Below, one piece after another: positions 11,099-23,218 of a stretch of 64,000 nt of DNA (position 1 is its first letter; each line of letters opens with the position of its first letter). The notes beneath the pieces were generated by a model. It was not told the DNA's origin. It ran no database searches and saw nothing but the letters and a program-made list of their open reading frames with translations. The DNA lies in contig NC_079516.1 in assembly GCF_000801105.2 (NCBI RefSeq), forward strand, positions 18,568,998-18,632,997, written 5' to 3'. This DNA comes from Raphanus sativus (lineage: Eukaryota; Streptophyta; Magnoliopsida; Brassicales; Brassicaceae). Position numbers and translations under genes: made by a program.

Positions 11099-12341
11099 CT
11101 TGTTTAAATTATAAAATGTTATCAGTTCAAAAGAAATCGATGAATGTACAACAATTAACATAAGCTGAGTGCAAATAGATTTTACGATATGTATGTCGCA
11201 GACCAAAACTTACGGAATTTAGAAACAAAAAGAAAAAATCCATTAGGCCACCATGATATCAAAACCGGCTTTAATTTATTAGCTTAAGACGTATAGGATA
11301 AGAAATCGCGTGCATGACTTGGAGTTGGAGCCACGGACATGGGTGTATAGGATAGGAAATCGCGTGCGTGACTTGGAGTTAGAAATTAGAATCATGGACA
11401 TGGACCCTTCTACAACATATATTTTCTACATGTTCCAATAAGATTTTATACCATATAAATTAAGGAAAAATGATAAATATGGATGGAAATAAGTTAAGAT
11501 TTAATGCATACGAGTCTTCCATTGGCTTTTAGCTAGCATAGGGTGGCGAGAATTATAAGTACCACTGGAGGTTAAAACTAATAGGTATATATTGCAAATA
11601 CATTTAAGTCGAATATAAATTAAAATTGGTCAAGTTTTTCATATTCATCCAAAAAAATATCATGGATTTATATGACTGGTTCGATCATTTCTGAATTAAA
11701 TTCTTTCTATATAGAACTTAATTTTGAATATAATAAGAAGATGAAAATTTTGCCAAGAATACGATATATTTTAGGAGAATTGGTCGAGTTGTAGATAATT
11801 CTTTAACCTTTAACTCTTATATACAATCTTTAAAATTATCAACCATACTTCAAGTCAGTCTAAAGCTATAAAATGTAAAAATAAAAAATGGTTGTAAAAT
11901 TTTAATATACAAAGCAATATTTTATGTACAGAATAAAAATATACAACTACTTTTTTCTTCTAACTAGCTATACAACTACAATAGAAACATCTACAACAAA
12001 AATAATAGAGATAAAATTTTAAAGCACAAAACTTAAAACTAGATCCCAACCAATCATCCCTTTTGCGTCTACCATGCATTTTGATGCACCTTTTTTTAGG
12101 AATTAGCCTTGACCTTTCTATGGATCTGGGATACCTCCAGGTTAATCAAAAAAAAATATTTCATATTCTGCTGAAAAATGAAAAAAATTGCAAATTATTA
12201 AAAAGAGATAAAAATAGAAAATTTAAAAATGTTATTTGTTATTTTATGTAACTAATGATAAAATATGTGGTTTTATTGTCTATTGGTTGCATTATCTTAT
12301 ACTATAAAACACCTCTAGCTTCACAAAACAAAGAGTCTATA

Positions 12342-12776
12342 CAGAGCCGTGCTTGTAGTGTTAATGAAAAGGCATTTGCCTTAGGCCCCCTAAAGATTAT
12401 GATTTTTTAGGGCCTCCTATAATACTCAATCACTTCTGGTATAATAGTTTTAGTGTCTTTGTAGATGTGTTTTCACATCAGTTTAATCCTCTCTTTTACT
12501 CAAATTTTTCTAATTATTTTTTTATCTTAACAAATATTCTAAATAATTTAAATTTTTGTTTTTGAGTGTAACTATATTTGTTTCTTATACCACAAAATTT
12601 AGTTGTTTGTAAGAAAAAGAGAACATTTATATAAGAAATCTTTTAAATATTTTAACTTTTCTCTGTAGTTCTTTTAAAAACTATGTATAATTAAAAAAAT
12701 ATATATAACCACTATTTAGATTTTGTAAAAAAAAACAAATTTGCCTTAGGCCTCAAAATTCCTTCGCACGGCACTG
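12342..12776. mobile_element. hAT-type MITE with perfect 8-bp TSD
   Basis: Terminal inverted repeats CAGAGCCGTGC (12342-12352) and GCACGGCACTG (12766-12776) differ at one position. A second inverted pair, TTTGCCTTAGGCC near 12375 and TTGCCTTAGGCCTC near 12741, lies just inside and reads as an internal repeat. The element is flanked by identical 8-bp duplications AGTCTATA at 12334-12341 and 12777-12784. CA-start TIRs and an 8-bp TSD are the hAT signature. The interior is AT-rich, 435 bp in all, with no transposase. Confidence 0.85.
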
Positions 12777-12979
12777 AGTCTATATAATCATCAACTAAGA
12801 GTGCAGGATTGTGGTTTTTATGTGTTGCAAAATTTGGTTAAAACTTCTTATATGTAGAGAATCTAAAACCCCACGATTTTACATAGATTACAAGTGATTT
12901 AGAAAAATAAATCAAACATAAATAATTCTTTCACTAAATCTGCAAAATGAAAACGCACCATTAGTTGTGCTTCTGTAAT

Positions 12980-13029
12980 TGACTAAACCAAGTTTTTTTT
13001 TTTTTTGAAAAAGATGACTAAACCAAGTT
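12980..13029 (-). mobile_element. Ultrashort retroposition scar
   Basis: A 15-bp direct repeat TGACTAAACCAAGTT (12980-12994 and 13015-13029) encloses 20 nt, T(12)GAAAAAGA. The minus-strand reading is TCTTTTTC followed by poly(A). Confidence 0.7.
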
Positions 13030-13589
13030 GCAAACTTTAGGTTAAATATTCAGTCAAAATATGAAAAGAAAAAAAAAGATTCAAGCATGTTCGAATAGAA
13101 GATATTTAAGGATTTGAAAGAGAATTAAGAAAGATGATACTAGAATTGGTTAACTAATCTAAAACCTAAAAGTCTTATGAACTTACTATCAAAAGTCTTG
13201 TCCTAACTAAAACGAAAATTAAGAAACTTAACCAATAATCGTATTTGTTTTCCCAGTAGAATTTCTTTGGATTTGGTTACCTATCAATCAATGCAATGTT
13301 AATAGTCATCCGTTTTGTAGTTATGTGCACATAATTTACTTTACTATAAATAATAGAAATTTTAGATCTCCAACTTTAATTTCATATATCAGTATATAAT
13401 AGACTAATAGTCACACTTTTATAATCATGGACCCTTCATTCACCGCAATTATTCTAATGCTTAAATATATATTTTGCTCTGTAAATCAAGATTCGGATTG
13501 TATCTTTCAAATTCTTGTGTTCTAGACTTTCGTTCACGGACGAAAACCTAATGGTACTCATCATAATGAATTGGACATTTTATCCTTTA

Positions 13590-13830
13590 AATTTATTTTG
13601 GTTTATTATTCATTTTTTATTTGATCCGAAAAATTCGGATATTCGTAAATTTTTGAAGTAAAACAAATATTAAAAATTAATATCCGGTAAGAACGAAACA
13701 AATCACAAATACTAAAAAAAATTAGAGACGGATATCCGATCCGCTCCGGCTTTTTATATGCATATTCATAATTAAATATAAATTTCTAAATATATACTTA
13801 CATAATTAACATATAATTTTATTGACTTTA
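13590..13830 (+). repeat. Dispersed AT-rich repeat, copy 1
   Basis: Shared landmarks are TATTCATTTT, GGATATTCGTAAAT, AAACAAATATTAAAAATTAA, AATCACAAATACTAAAAA, TTAGAGACGGATATCCG and ACATATAATTTTATT. Diverged copies lie at about 48340-48600 in the same orientation and at about 20410-20600 inverted. No coding function is seen; it is presumably a decayed transposon family. Confidence 0.55.
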
Positions 13831-14242
13831 TTTATAGGAAATATTTATAATATCAATTTAAGAAAGGAATAAAAAATCTGAATAGAAAACTGTTATTTTT
13901 CTAAAACTTCAGTTTAGTTGTAAGAAAATTTTATTAATTTAAAAATATATTAGACAAATAGTTTCATTAATTTTTACTTGATATTTTTTTATTATGTAAA
14001 AGTACTACAAAAATATATTCATATATTTTTCTACATTTATTTGTATTGAATAAAGTAGATAAGATATCCGTAAATATCCATGAATATCCGCAAATATCTA
14101 TAATTTTTTGGATATATGGTTTTCCTGTTATCCGTATTTTTACAAAACAAAGCAAATCGAAAAATCAAATATCCATGAAATACAAAACAAATCATAAATA
14201 CCGAAAATGTGGTACTAGTCATAAAATTTGTATAGTTAGGTA

Positions 14243-15147
14243 TCTATACTATTAAAGCAGAATCTATTATAGGATTCTGCCATTCATTGTTGAGCTATTT
14301 ACAAGCCATGCCACTCTTTAATTTTAGTAAACTATTAAATAATTAAAAAAATAAATTCGTAAAAATATGTTTAAGGAATATTTCAAAAAATTACCAAACT
14401 TATTTGAACCATTCATGAATGAGTCATGATACACAGTTGATACAACTTAATTGTTTTTCTTTTACTACATGTATCGTATCATCTTTACGTATACTAAATT
14501 ATTTTCTCTTTACTTAGGTATATTTAGGTTAATGAATCAAAATGTGAATAAAAACTATGAGATTCCAAAATTATTTGTGAGATTGAATAATGTAGTTACA
14601 TTTATGAATATGAACTTTTGTGACCCTATAATTGTCACAGTTTACAAATTTAAAGAAAAATACCATATACAAATCATACATTTATGATGTGTTATATATA
14701 GATCTTTTTTTGAAAATGAAAAATATTCATGAATAGTATATGATCAATATTTTTACGGGTTTCAAATTGATAATATTATAAAATGTAAGATAAAATAAAT
14801 TATAGTATAAATAAGTTGTATCTGATATAGTTTTAATCTCCTAAATATATGCGGTTACGAAACTATAATTTTACATAAATCACAATCAAATAAAACTAAA
14901 TTATTTTTAAAATTAATATTTAAAAACTTAAAATAAAATTTTCCTTTCTCAATCAATATACGAGTAATGAATAGACAACACTACAATTACTATCTTTCAG
15001 GTTATTTTATCGAACATAAAAAATATTTTATCATGTAGAAACAGATTGAAAAAATACTTTTTTTATTTCTATTATGAACTAACAAATATTAATAATTTTA
15101 TCAAAGAAAAATAATCCCGTGCTTTGAAAACGCGGATCAAAATCTAG
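14243..15147 (+). mobile_element. Non-autonomous Helitron
   Basis: The 5' end TCTATACTATTAAAGCAGAATC follows an A at 14242. The 3' part holds a weak hairpin CCCGTGC...CGCGG (about 15117-15135) and ends AATCTAG at 15147. The expected following T is C here, so that junction has decayed or the boundary is slightly off. The interior is AT-rich with only short open frames and no Rep/helicase, hence a non-autonomous copy of about 905 bp. Confidence 0.6.
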
Positions 15148-15935
15148 CATTCTATTAAAACAGCATTATGAAAATTAAAATAAAATTTGAACAATATGAA
15201 AATTAAAATAAATTTGTACTATAATTAAAAGTTTTAAAATATAAGTAATATTGATATCAGGCGGGTTATATAAATGAATTATCTCATTTTCATAAAATTA
15301 TATTAATGTAAATTTTAATGTTTAATTATTTTAAATAAAAATTTGTATAGCTAAGTTTGATAAAATTGGAGCATGACATTCATAATATATCCACCATTCA
15401 TCTAAACATTCATGAATTAGAATACTTTAAATATGACAATTTAAGTGGGTCATCCATCAGTTCAACCATTTGCCGAATCCCGTGTTGTAGCATTTTTTAG
15501 CGGGCCTTATAGAACGTTATAAATAACAACTTAAAAAATCAAACCAGAATATATATAGGGTTACCGGTTTTGCCGGTTAACCGCGGGTTAATTTTAAGTT
15601 TTAGAATACTAAATATAATGTTTCATGTGTAATATTTAAATGTAGATACATAATCGAAAATACAATTTATTTGTTTCGAATATATCCGTCAAAATCTAGT
15701 AATTTATTATAATAATTATAATTGTGTACCTTTTTCTAACATTGAGTCTTGAACGTTTAGTTTTATTTGTTTCACCAACTTCATTCTTAATTAGTATATT
15801 ATTAGTCAAAGTTTTATAATGGACCCTTCCCTTGCAATTATTTATCAGCGATGATGTATCAAGTCACATGGATGGACCGACCTCTGTATCTAGTATCCTT
15901 CACATTCAAGTTCTCTCCTACTAGAATGTTGTAGT

Positions 15936-15984
15936 AATAGAAACAGTTCTTTTTTTTTTTTTGAAAAAAATAGAAACAGTTCTT
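15936..15984 (-). mobile_element. Ultrashort retroposition scar
   Basis: A 16-bp direct repeat AATAGAAACAGTTCTT (15936-15951 and 15969-15984) encloses 17 nt, T(11)GAAAAA. The minus-strand reading is TTTTTC plus poly(A), matching the insert at 12995-13014. Confidence 0.7.
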
Positions 15985-16580
15985 CTAACGTCAACTTAAT
16001 ATAAGAATTAATTATAACAATATCTTACGTAGTTGGAAAATATCTAGAACAGTAACTATTATACATAAAATAATGCATTTGTTAACAAGGGAGCCACGGG
16101 CATTTCGTGGCCTGGGCCTTCTTGGCGGTTGTCAACCCTTTTTTTCTTGGCTCTTTTTGCATTTATTTAATTGTTTGTATTCTTATGTACTAATTGATAT
16201 CTTATGTATGTTTCTTTCATATTTTTGCATATCTTACATTTTGACTTTCCATATCCGAGTATATATAATATTTTAATACTGATTTATTATAATATTGTAT
16301 AAAAAAATTATATAGACGATTCGATAACCAATAATACTATATGTCTTATGAATATTTATGTTTATCTGCTTTATCTGAGTCATTTTATGAAAATCAATAT
16401 CTGAATATGTTTATTTGTACCATGTGGAAAGAATTTTGGAAGCATATTTTTAATAGTTTATATAATTATTTAATAAAATCATTTTCTTCTGTAATTGAAA
16501 CTTAGAACTTATGATGAATAAGTATTAATGGACCATCAGCCAAATCTAGTATATGGGTTACGAACAGTAACGTCACATAC

Positions 16581-16626
16581 AAGATTTACCCTATGTTTTT
16601 TTTTGAACTTAAGATTTACCCTATGT
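16581..16626 (-). mobile_element. Ultrashort retroposition scar
   Basis: A 16-bp direct repeat AAGATTTACCCTATGT (16581-16596 and 16611-16626) encloses only 14 nt, T(8)GAACTT (minus strand AAGTTC then A(8)). Confidence 0.7.
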
Positions 16627-16963
16627 ACTTTGAAAGTTTAACAAACGACGAAATGCTTCCATAAATTCCGTCTTCTCTTCGCAAGCGAAATCATTTTGTC
16701 GTGAAATTTACAACCATAAAAAGCTTATATGCATATATAATAGATATATACATGCAAACCGACAAAAATAAATTCTACAGTAAAAATGGAATAAATATGA
16801 TTCAACATCTTATATCATGATGAGCCGGCCAATTACTAAGGCTTTGAACATGATTGATAAGATATTTACAAGTTGATAGAAACTGAGAGTCATATATAGA
16901 ATGAAAGGTTAAGGTATAACTTGAGTCGACACGTACAAAATAGCAATAATATAAAGTATAAAC

Positions 16964-17004
16964 TATTTTCACCCTTAAACCAAAAAAAAAAATATTTTCA
17001 CCCT
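16964..17004 (+). mobile_element. Ultrashort retroposition scar
   Basis: A 12-bp direct repeat TATTTTCACCCT (16964-16975 and 16993-17004) encloses 17 nt, TAAACC then A(11): a plus-strand poly(A) insertion. Confidence 0.65.
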
Positions 17005-18062
17005 AGGTTTCGCCGATAAAATATATTCGAAGCTTTAAAAGCTTGGTGATTTATGTTTGGTTGCCTCTCTGATATTATTGACCAAGCTCCTAAAATATGC
17101 TTTTGTTCTACTAGCTTCAAAATGAAGAAAAGTTTTCCTCTGCGTTGTTATTATTTTGGGTCTAAATTTTTGTATGTTGAGAGGAACACAAATTTGGAAG
17201 TAAGCATTCTTCTAAAATGTTATTCTTTAGATTGAATAAATTAATGGTAAGCATTTCTATAAAACTTCACTATTTCATTAAAAAGTTTAAAAAATGGAAT
17301 TCAAACTAGTACCACGGAAAACTGCAATTATAAACGAATTTTAAAGAATTTTTTTTATATATTATTCTGCAAAGGAATTGAATAAGTGAATTTATTGGAC
17401 TAAGAGACTATTTCTAGTTTAAAATTTATTTTAGTAATTATCGTTTACACAAAATTTTTATTTAATCTAATACTTGTCTATATAAAATCATAACAATGAG
17501 CAGTTTTTCGCGAATGATATTGATGAAAACTGAGAATTGCATGATGCTGGTAAAATTTTAGTTTTAACCCAAAATATGCGGTTTTGAAGGATGGCCGCAT
17601 AAGAAAACCGACCAAATCGCATGGAAGAATGAGACCGGTATTCAGTTTTGTGTTCATCTTGTGTGTGTTGTATTGACCGCCCAACCAATAATGCAGCCAC
17701 AAGTCTACCGCAGAATTATTTGCCTTTGTATTTTACACAAAATTACAGATTCCAACTTTTTAATTTCAGTTGTGGGGACAAAACTTAATGCATGAATATG
17801 ACCCTTGCCAACCGCTCCTTCTATGGCTTTGATTAGTAACCTACAAAAATTTTACTAATCAAAAAAATCTACGGAATACAACATAAACACACAAAAACAT
17901 AGGTTTTGCATTTTCTCTGAAAAAATACAAAAAAACTCATTAAATGAAAAAGTGAACTTTTAGTAGATTATTTGTGAAATCAACCTTTTCATATTTAACT
18001 ATATGAAAATAATATTTTAATATATTAACTAAATATTCGTTAATTATAAATAATTATGGAAT

Positions 18063-18102
18063 AAATAATATTAATCTTTTTCGGCAAAAATAATATTAAT
18101 CT
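18063..18102 (-). mobile_element. Ultrashort retroposition scar
   Basis: A 15-bp direct repeat AAATAATATTAATCT (18063-18077 and 18088-18102) encloses 10 nt, TTTTCGGCAA. AT-rich repeats make this example weaker than the others. Confidence 0.45.
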
Positions 18103-18384
18103 ATAACTAGTTATAAGTTATATCTTAATATATTATAATTAATTTACTTAGAATAAAAGAAATCATTATGAAAAAATAAATGTTTTGATTATATTTAATT
18201 GATATTTTTATTATAATAGTCTATTTAGTTATTCACAGTTACTAATTTAAAGTAGATAAATTATATGTTAAAACTAAAAGTTTTTTTTAAATAATTTATA
18301 ATTCTTCATTCCATAAAATTTATCCATTTGTTTTAAAATCTGTTCTACAATTGTTTTTCAATATATTTCAAAATCTTCAACAAC

Positions 18385-18545
18385 AAATAGAATTTAGGGT
18401 TTATGGTTTAGGATTTAGGGTTTAAGGTTTAATGTTTTGCTAACTATGTTAAAAATATATTTAAAAAAAAAGATTTATGATTTATTCAAAGGTTTAAGGT
18501 TTATCCAAGAGTTTAGGATTTAGGGTTTAAGATTTAGAGTTTAGA
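18385..18545 (+). repeat. Short interstitial telomere-like repeat block
   Basis: Degenerate TTTAGGGTTTA, TTTAGGATTTAGGGTTTAAG and TTTAGAGTTTAGAG units lie in two clusters (about 18390-18435 and 18490-18552). They derive from or resemble the plant telomere unit TTTAGGG. No gene. Confidence 0.6.
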
Positions 18546-20409
18546 GTTTAATGCTTTGCTGACAGTAATCGATGTAGCTTAAAAAATTTGATGTAGAAAA
18601 AAAATCCGTAAACTTTTTAGCGTGACTTTAGATTTTATTATTGTAGAATTTTTTAGAAAACTCCAAAAAAATTGTTGTAGGTATTTGACTCTACAAAACA
18701 TTTGTAGAGCTGAAGGTTTTATTCAAACAGCTGTGATTTTTTTTTAAAAAAATATTAAAGCTTATAAGCTTTAAAAATAAATGAGACTGTGGACAGTACG
18801 CAACTAACAATCACACCCTAAACACCCAATCACCACTTATGTTTTTGATTTGTACTGATACTGTAACTTTATGCATCTCGATCTGTACTGTATATATATA
18901 ACTCAATATGCATACAACTTTTAAAATGTTGATACTGAAATGGTAAGGTAAATGCCATAGAAGAAAATAATATTCAACAGACTAGCATATAAGAAAAAAA
19001 GTCTGTAAATAATATTAATTAATTAAAAATGACTAAATTATTATGAACTTTACATCTTTACCCTAATTCTATCCTGAAATATTAAACTTTAGTAACTAAA
19101 TCCAAATTTTTATATTCTCAATAATTTTGTTTCAATTTTTTTCTTATGTGTTACTTTTAGAATAAAAAGGTGTTTAATGCCATTTTAGAGCATTATCATG
19201 TTATCTCTATATTATTTCTATATTATAGAAAGCTATAATACATTTACTCTCCTCCAATGAATGTAATATAATTCATCTATTTCGAAGAAAATATAGAAAT
19301 ACTATTCTAGTTTATATTTTTAGACAAACAATAAATTTCTATTTTTAAAAAAAAAATAGAGAAGTTTTATTATAGAAACATATATTGTAGTGAATCCAAC
19401 TCTATCATAAAGATTTTTATTAGAAGAATAAATATAGAGGTGAGTTGAAAACATAGCCGGTCTAACTTTTAGAATAAAACTTATAATGCCCTACTCATAA
19501 ATAAAAATTTATGCTTTCATTCTTCACATAATTGTTTTTTATAATGCCCAATATAGAACTAAAACTTTTGTAAAAAATGAGATGTCCTAAGTGGCTGGTT
19601 CCTTTGCTTGTGCCCCGGACAGTGCCTGGTTGAAAATGATGAATTTTTCAAGATAGTAATAATAATCTTTGAGGTAAAAAAAGTGCGAGTCTAAAAGAAT
19701 AAAAGACAAAAACGAGAATGTATGTATGACGTTGTGGAAAATGATAAATGACGTGGGAGGATCCGATCGGGCGACAGAGAAGACAAGAGCCCCACTAGGC
19801 ACCGTCGGATTAATGAGAATGGGTCAAAATGCTTGACTCCCTGACTAGACGGACCCGAAACAGGACTCTGACAGTCAGTTCACTCTCTGACTTTCTTAAG
19901 ATACACATATGACATATCTACTCAGAACGTGTTTTTGCTCTTTTCTTTCCTTTGAGAGCACGGATCCGATACTCATATAATTTTCAGTATTTATGATTTG
20001 AATCATATTTTACAAACATTTAATTTTTTATTTGTTTTGTTTCAAAAAACAGGGAAATTTTGTTTTAGATATCCTTAAATTTATATATATTTATAAATTT
20101 CACAGATATTTCATCTATTTTATTTAATATGAGTGAATCTAGAAAATATTATATAAGTTTGTTTTCAAAAATATTTTTATATAATAAAAATTAAAAAATA
20201 CAGATTATTTAAAGTATATCGTCCATAAATTTTTAAAATTAATTAACCCTTTTTAACAAAATACAAAACTTCAGAAAATTTTAGGTTTATAAAGATTCTA
20301 TATTATTTTCTTAATTTAATATTTTACAAGTAATTTTATAAATAAAATTAAGAAAAATAAATGTTAAAATAATAATTAAATAAAATTATATATTATATAT
20401 ATATATATA
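18546..20409. other. AT-rich intergenic stretch, no intact gene
   Basis: No gene is supported. 19590-19960 is less AT-rich and includes a 71-codon minus-strand frame (19587-19802) of unknown identity. The ATAGAGTTGGATT/GAGCATTAT-type sequence around 19190-19450 looks MITE-like but its ends are unclear. A (TA)n tract lies at about 20390-20412. Confidence 0.4.
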
Positions 20410-20600
20410 TATAATTATAGATAGATATCTTTTGTATAAAAATTAGAGCGGATATCTTACTCTAATTTTGTTTTTTCTGTATTTTTTGTTTTATTTTTAA
20501 CAGATATTGACTTTTAATATTTGTTTTACTCCAAAACTTTATGGATATCCAATTTTTAATCGAATTGAAAGAAATACGAATCAAATCAAAATTAACAGAA
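20410..20600 (-). repeat. Dispersed AT-rich repeat, inverted copy
   Basis: The reverse complement shares TTGGATATCCATAAA, GTAAAACAAATATTAAAA and AATTAGAGTAAGATATCCGCTC with the copies at 13590-13830 and 48340-48600. Confidence 0.5.
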
Positions 20601-20839
20601 TATATCTGGTCCTAACTACAAGAAAGAAGAAACCAACTCCTCATTGAGTTTTATTTTTCTTTTAATTTCATTTTATTTAGTTTCATTTCATCTATATATT
20701 CTTATTCTCTAATAAGCAAGCAGTTTGGGATCTCGTGATCTCTAATGCTACAAAAATAATGTCTATATAAATTTCATGAAAAGGCATCAGAGTTTTGTGC
20801 AAGCAAAGATAATATTGCTGAAACTAGGCCTAGGCATTT

Positions 20840-21360
20840 GATTTTTTTGTATTAGATTTGGGTTGGTTCCTTTCAGATCTGGTTTTCCAGGATCTTAAAT
20901 ATTTGGACCTAACTAAATATTTGATTTTTTTATTTGGATTCGAGTTGGTTCTTGTCGAATCTGGACCAATTTGGTTCTACAATTAAAATATATATATATA
21001 TATATGTAATTCTTTAAATTTTGAGTTCAAGTCGGTTCAGGTAGCAAAAAGAACCTGAAATACCTAAATTGGATTCCAAAGACCCGAAAAATACACAAAA
21101 TGAAAATACTGAAGACTCAAAAATACCCAACAAATATTTAAATACAGAAAATATTTAAATTTTTATCCAAAATCTTACTGGAATACCCGAATACCCGAAT
21201 TATATTCCTAAAGTTCTAAAATTTTACTCAAAACCCGCAACTATATCTAAAAACCCAAACCCAAAAGTTAAGAAAAATATTTGGAATACCAAAATATCCC
21301 GTAACACCTAAATATATCTAATATATACAAAATAAATTGGGTAGGACTCGCAGCCAAATC
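20840..21360. repeat. Degenerate GGTT/ACCCGAA-type simple repeat region
   Basis: Reiterated short phrases (ACCCGAATACCCGAAT, AAAACCCAAACCC, TTGGTTC) fill this stretch, with a (TA)n run near 20988. Similar CCCGAACCGAA sequence resumes right after the LINE (27551-27610), so the LINE probably inserted inside this repeat tract. Confidence 0.5.
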
Positions 21361-21817
21361 TAGACACACATGTCCAGAAAAAGAAGACCCAACAAGTATT
21401 TTGGAATGAATAACTACAATACTAAATTACAATCCACGTAGATCTTTTTTCTCTCTAGAGGCGATTTCCGGTGATTCACTTTCCTTTTGAAAGTTTTTAT
21501 TTTTTCTTCCCTCACCGTGAGTGGACAATATTACCGGCTTTGTGCAACGGTATCTCTTTTGGAAAGTTATTATTTTCTTTTCCTATTATTTCGGCCCTTT
21601 CCTTTCTTAGACCCCAAGAAACCCTCCTTTTTCCTATTCCTCTTCATTCTTGACGAGTTAATTGATCCTATTTCCATTTAGGATGCAATCATTGAAGATT
21701 TGTGTTCAGTTTTGCGCGATTAAGGGCAAATTCTTTCTAAACTGCTCTGACTTGCTCCCAAAGAACGACGGTGTTTGGATCCTCAATCTCCACCGCTGTT
21801 GCTCTTTGACATCAAGT

Positions 21818-23218
21818 ATGGCAGATCTTCTACACCAGAGTCTGTATGCTATGTCGATTGAAGAAGAAGAGGAACCGCTCACGCTACCGGATAGTCCACG
21901 TTTTCGAGTTTTTGATGGGAACTCAACCAGCTTGCTAGGGAGACTGCTGAACCCAGAGTGCCAGCCTATGGCTAAGATGATGGATTACATGCCAACGGCG
22001 TGGCGTGTCTATGGAAGAGTTAGGGGAATTGCTCTCTCCAGAGATAGGTTTCAGTTCATCTTCCAGCGTGAAGAAGATCTACAGACTGTGCTCAACGACC
22101 GCCCTTGGTCCTACAACCATTGGGCAATGGTTCTCGAGAGATGGACTGCAGACCCGGGACCTGATTTCCTGAGATTCACGCCGATCTGGATCCGCATAAA
22201 GAACATTCCGAGCAAATTCTTTACTGGAGATACGATGTACAAACTAGCCTCTGAAATAGGGCATGTGGAGGAAATAGCGTATGATCCTAAAGTCTCACAC
22301 ACCAAGGACTATATAAGAGCGCTGATTACGTTTGATACTGAGAAGCCTGCAAAGGAATCTCGAAAGCTTACTGTGAGCAAGGATGCAACTGTGACTATCA
22401 AGTTTGAGTATGAAAGGATCCATAAGAAATGCTACCATTGTTTCCATCTCACTCATGAGAAGTTCAGATGTCCCATGCTCAGAAAGGGTCCGAAACCAAC
22501 TCCTCCGACAGTAGCCACTCCATCGTGTAGTGAGAAATCTTCATCGGAGGTCAACCCACTTGTGACAAGGAAATCGACGATGGAAGGGCCTCCTGGCTTC
22601 CCTCCCCTGTTCCCTGAGCTACCTCCGCAGGAACGTAAAGCAGCGCTCCTTTACATCTCTCACTCGGACACTACAGAGAGACAGGCAAGGATTATGCGTG
22701 TGCAACAAGCTATTGAAGATCAAGGTCAAACTCATGTGGCTACGCTTACGAGATTCACTGCGGATCTTGATAAAGGGAAAGGCCACGTGTTTCATTACCC
22801 AGAGATTGATCAAAGCCCACGGCCTCTGCAGCGACTGAGACCTACGGAGCCTCTTCCTATTGCCAATGTGCTACCTGATCAGGACGATGTTTCAGAAACA
22901 GAGAGCTCTGAGGCTTCCGCTCATTTGGTTCCACCTATCTCTACGGGTTTTCAGATTGGCTCGTCTGCAAAGACTTCATCTGCCGGGGATAGTAGTGGTT
23001 CTAAGAGCGCTCGTCGTCGCCTTCCATCTTGGAAACGAAAAGCTCAAGGTAGCAGAGGCTCAGCTAGGAACACCTCAGCCGTAGTGCTTACAACACCACC
23101 AATGGAGTCTGGTGGCAAGCGTAAGCCGGACACGGTTCCATTGTCCCCTTCCAAGAAACTTTTGACTCCCACATCTATTTCGGTGGCTTCCAATTTGAAG
23201 CCGCTGCTACCCCAATGA
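21818..23218 (+). CDS. LINE ORF1 (gag-like, DUF4283 and CCHC knuckle)
   Basis: ORF1 of the LINE; it should bind element RNA in the ribonucleoprotein. The frame is open from an ATG at 21662, but the start MADLLHQSLYAMSIEEEEE at 21818 fits plant LINE ORF1 proteins better, giving 466 residues. Next comes a DUF4283-type region (PRFRVFDGNSTSLLGRLL to RWTADPGPDFLRFTPIWIRI), then a CX2CX4HX4C zinc knuckle beginning KKCYHC (about residues 257-270 counted from 21662). A Pro/Ser-rich, basic C-terminus follows (SGSKSARRRLPSWKRK). The stop codon overlaps the ORF2 start as ATGA, suggesting termination-reinitiation. Confidence 0.9.
   Translation: MADLLHQSLYAMSIEEEEEPLTLPDSPRFRVFDGNSTSLLGRLLNPECQPMAKMMDYMPTAWRVYGRVRGIALSRDRFQFIFQREEDLQTVLNDRPWSYNHWAMVLERWTADPGPDFLRFTPIWIRIKNIPSKFFTGDTMYKLASEIGHVEEIAYDPKVSHTKDYIRALITFDTEKPAKESRKLTVSKDATVTIKFEYERIHKKCYHCFHLTHEKFRCPMLRKGPKPTPPTVATPSCSEKSSSEVNPLVTRKSTMEGPPGFPPLFPELPPQERKAALLYISHSDTTERQARIMRVQQAIEDQGQTHVATLTRFTADLDKGKGHVFHYPEIDQSPRPLQRLRPTEPLPIANVLPDQDDVSETESSEASAHLVPPISTGFQIGSSAKTSSAGDSSGSKSARRRLPSWKRKAQGSRGSARNTSAVVLTTPPMESGGKRKPDTVPLSPSKKLLTPTSISVASNLKPLLPQ

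Larger units (their letters stand above)
10016..12341. other. AT-rich intergenic stretch, no intact gene
   Basis: No coding region is supported. An 89-codon open frame on the minus strand at 10355-10624 matches nothing I recognise. Two retroposition scars are listed separately (10928-10975, 11054-11098). A short near-repeat around GATAGGAAATCGCGTGCNTGACTTGGAGTT occurs at about 11299 and 11348. Confidence 0.5.
12777..14242. other. AT-rich intergenic stretch with a dispersed repeat
   Basis: No gene. It contains one retroposition scar (12980-13029) and a dispersed repeat copy (about 13590-13830). Reiterated ATCCGTAAATATCC-like motifs continue to about 14120. Confidence 0.5.
15148..18384. other. 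AT-rich intergenic stretch, no intact gene
   Basis: No gene is supported. A second Helitron-like 5' motif (TCTATTAAAACAGC at 15151) immediately follows the Helitron, with a CTAGT at about 15694; this is too weak to annotate. Four retroposition scars are listed separately. A GC-richer patch at 17500-17700 has overlapping 70-75-codon frames that match nothing known. Confidence 0.45.
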
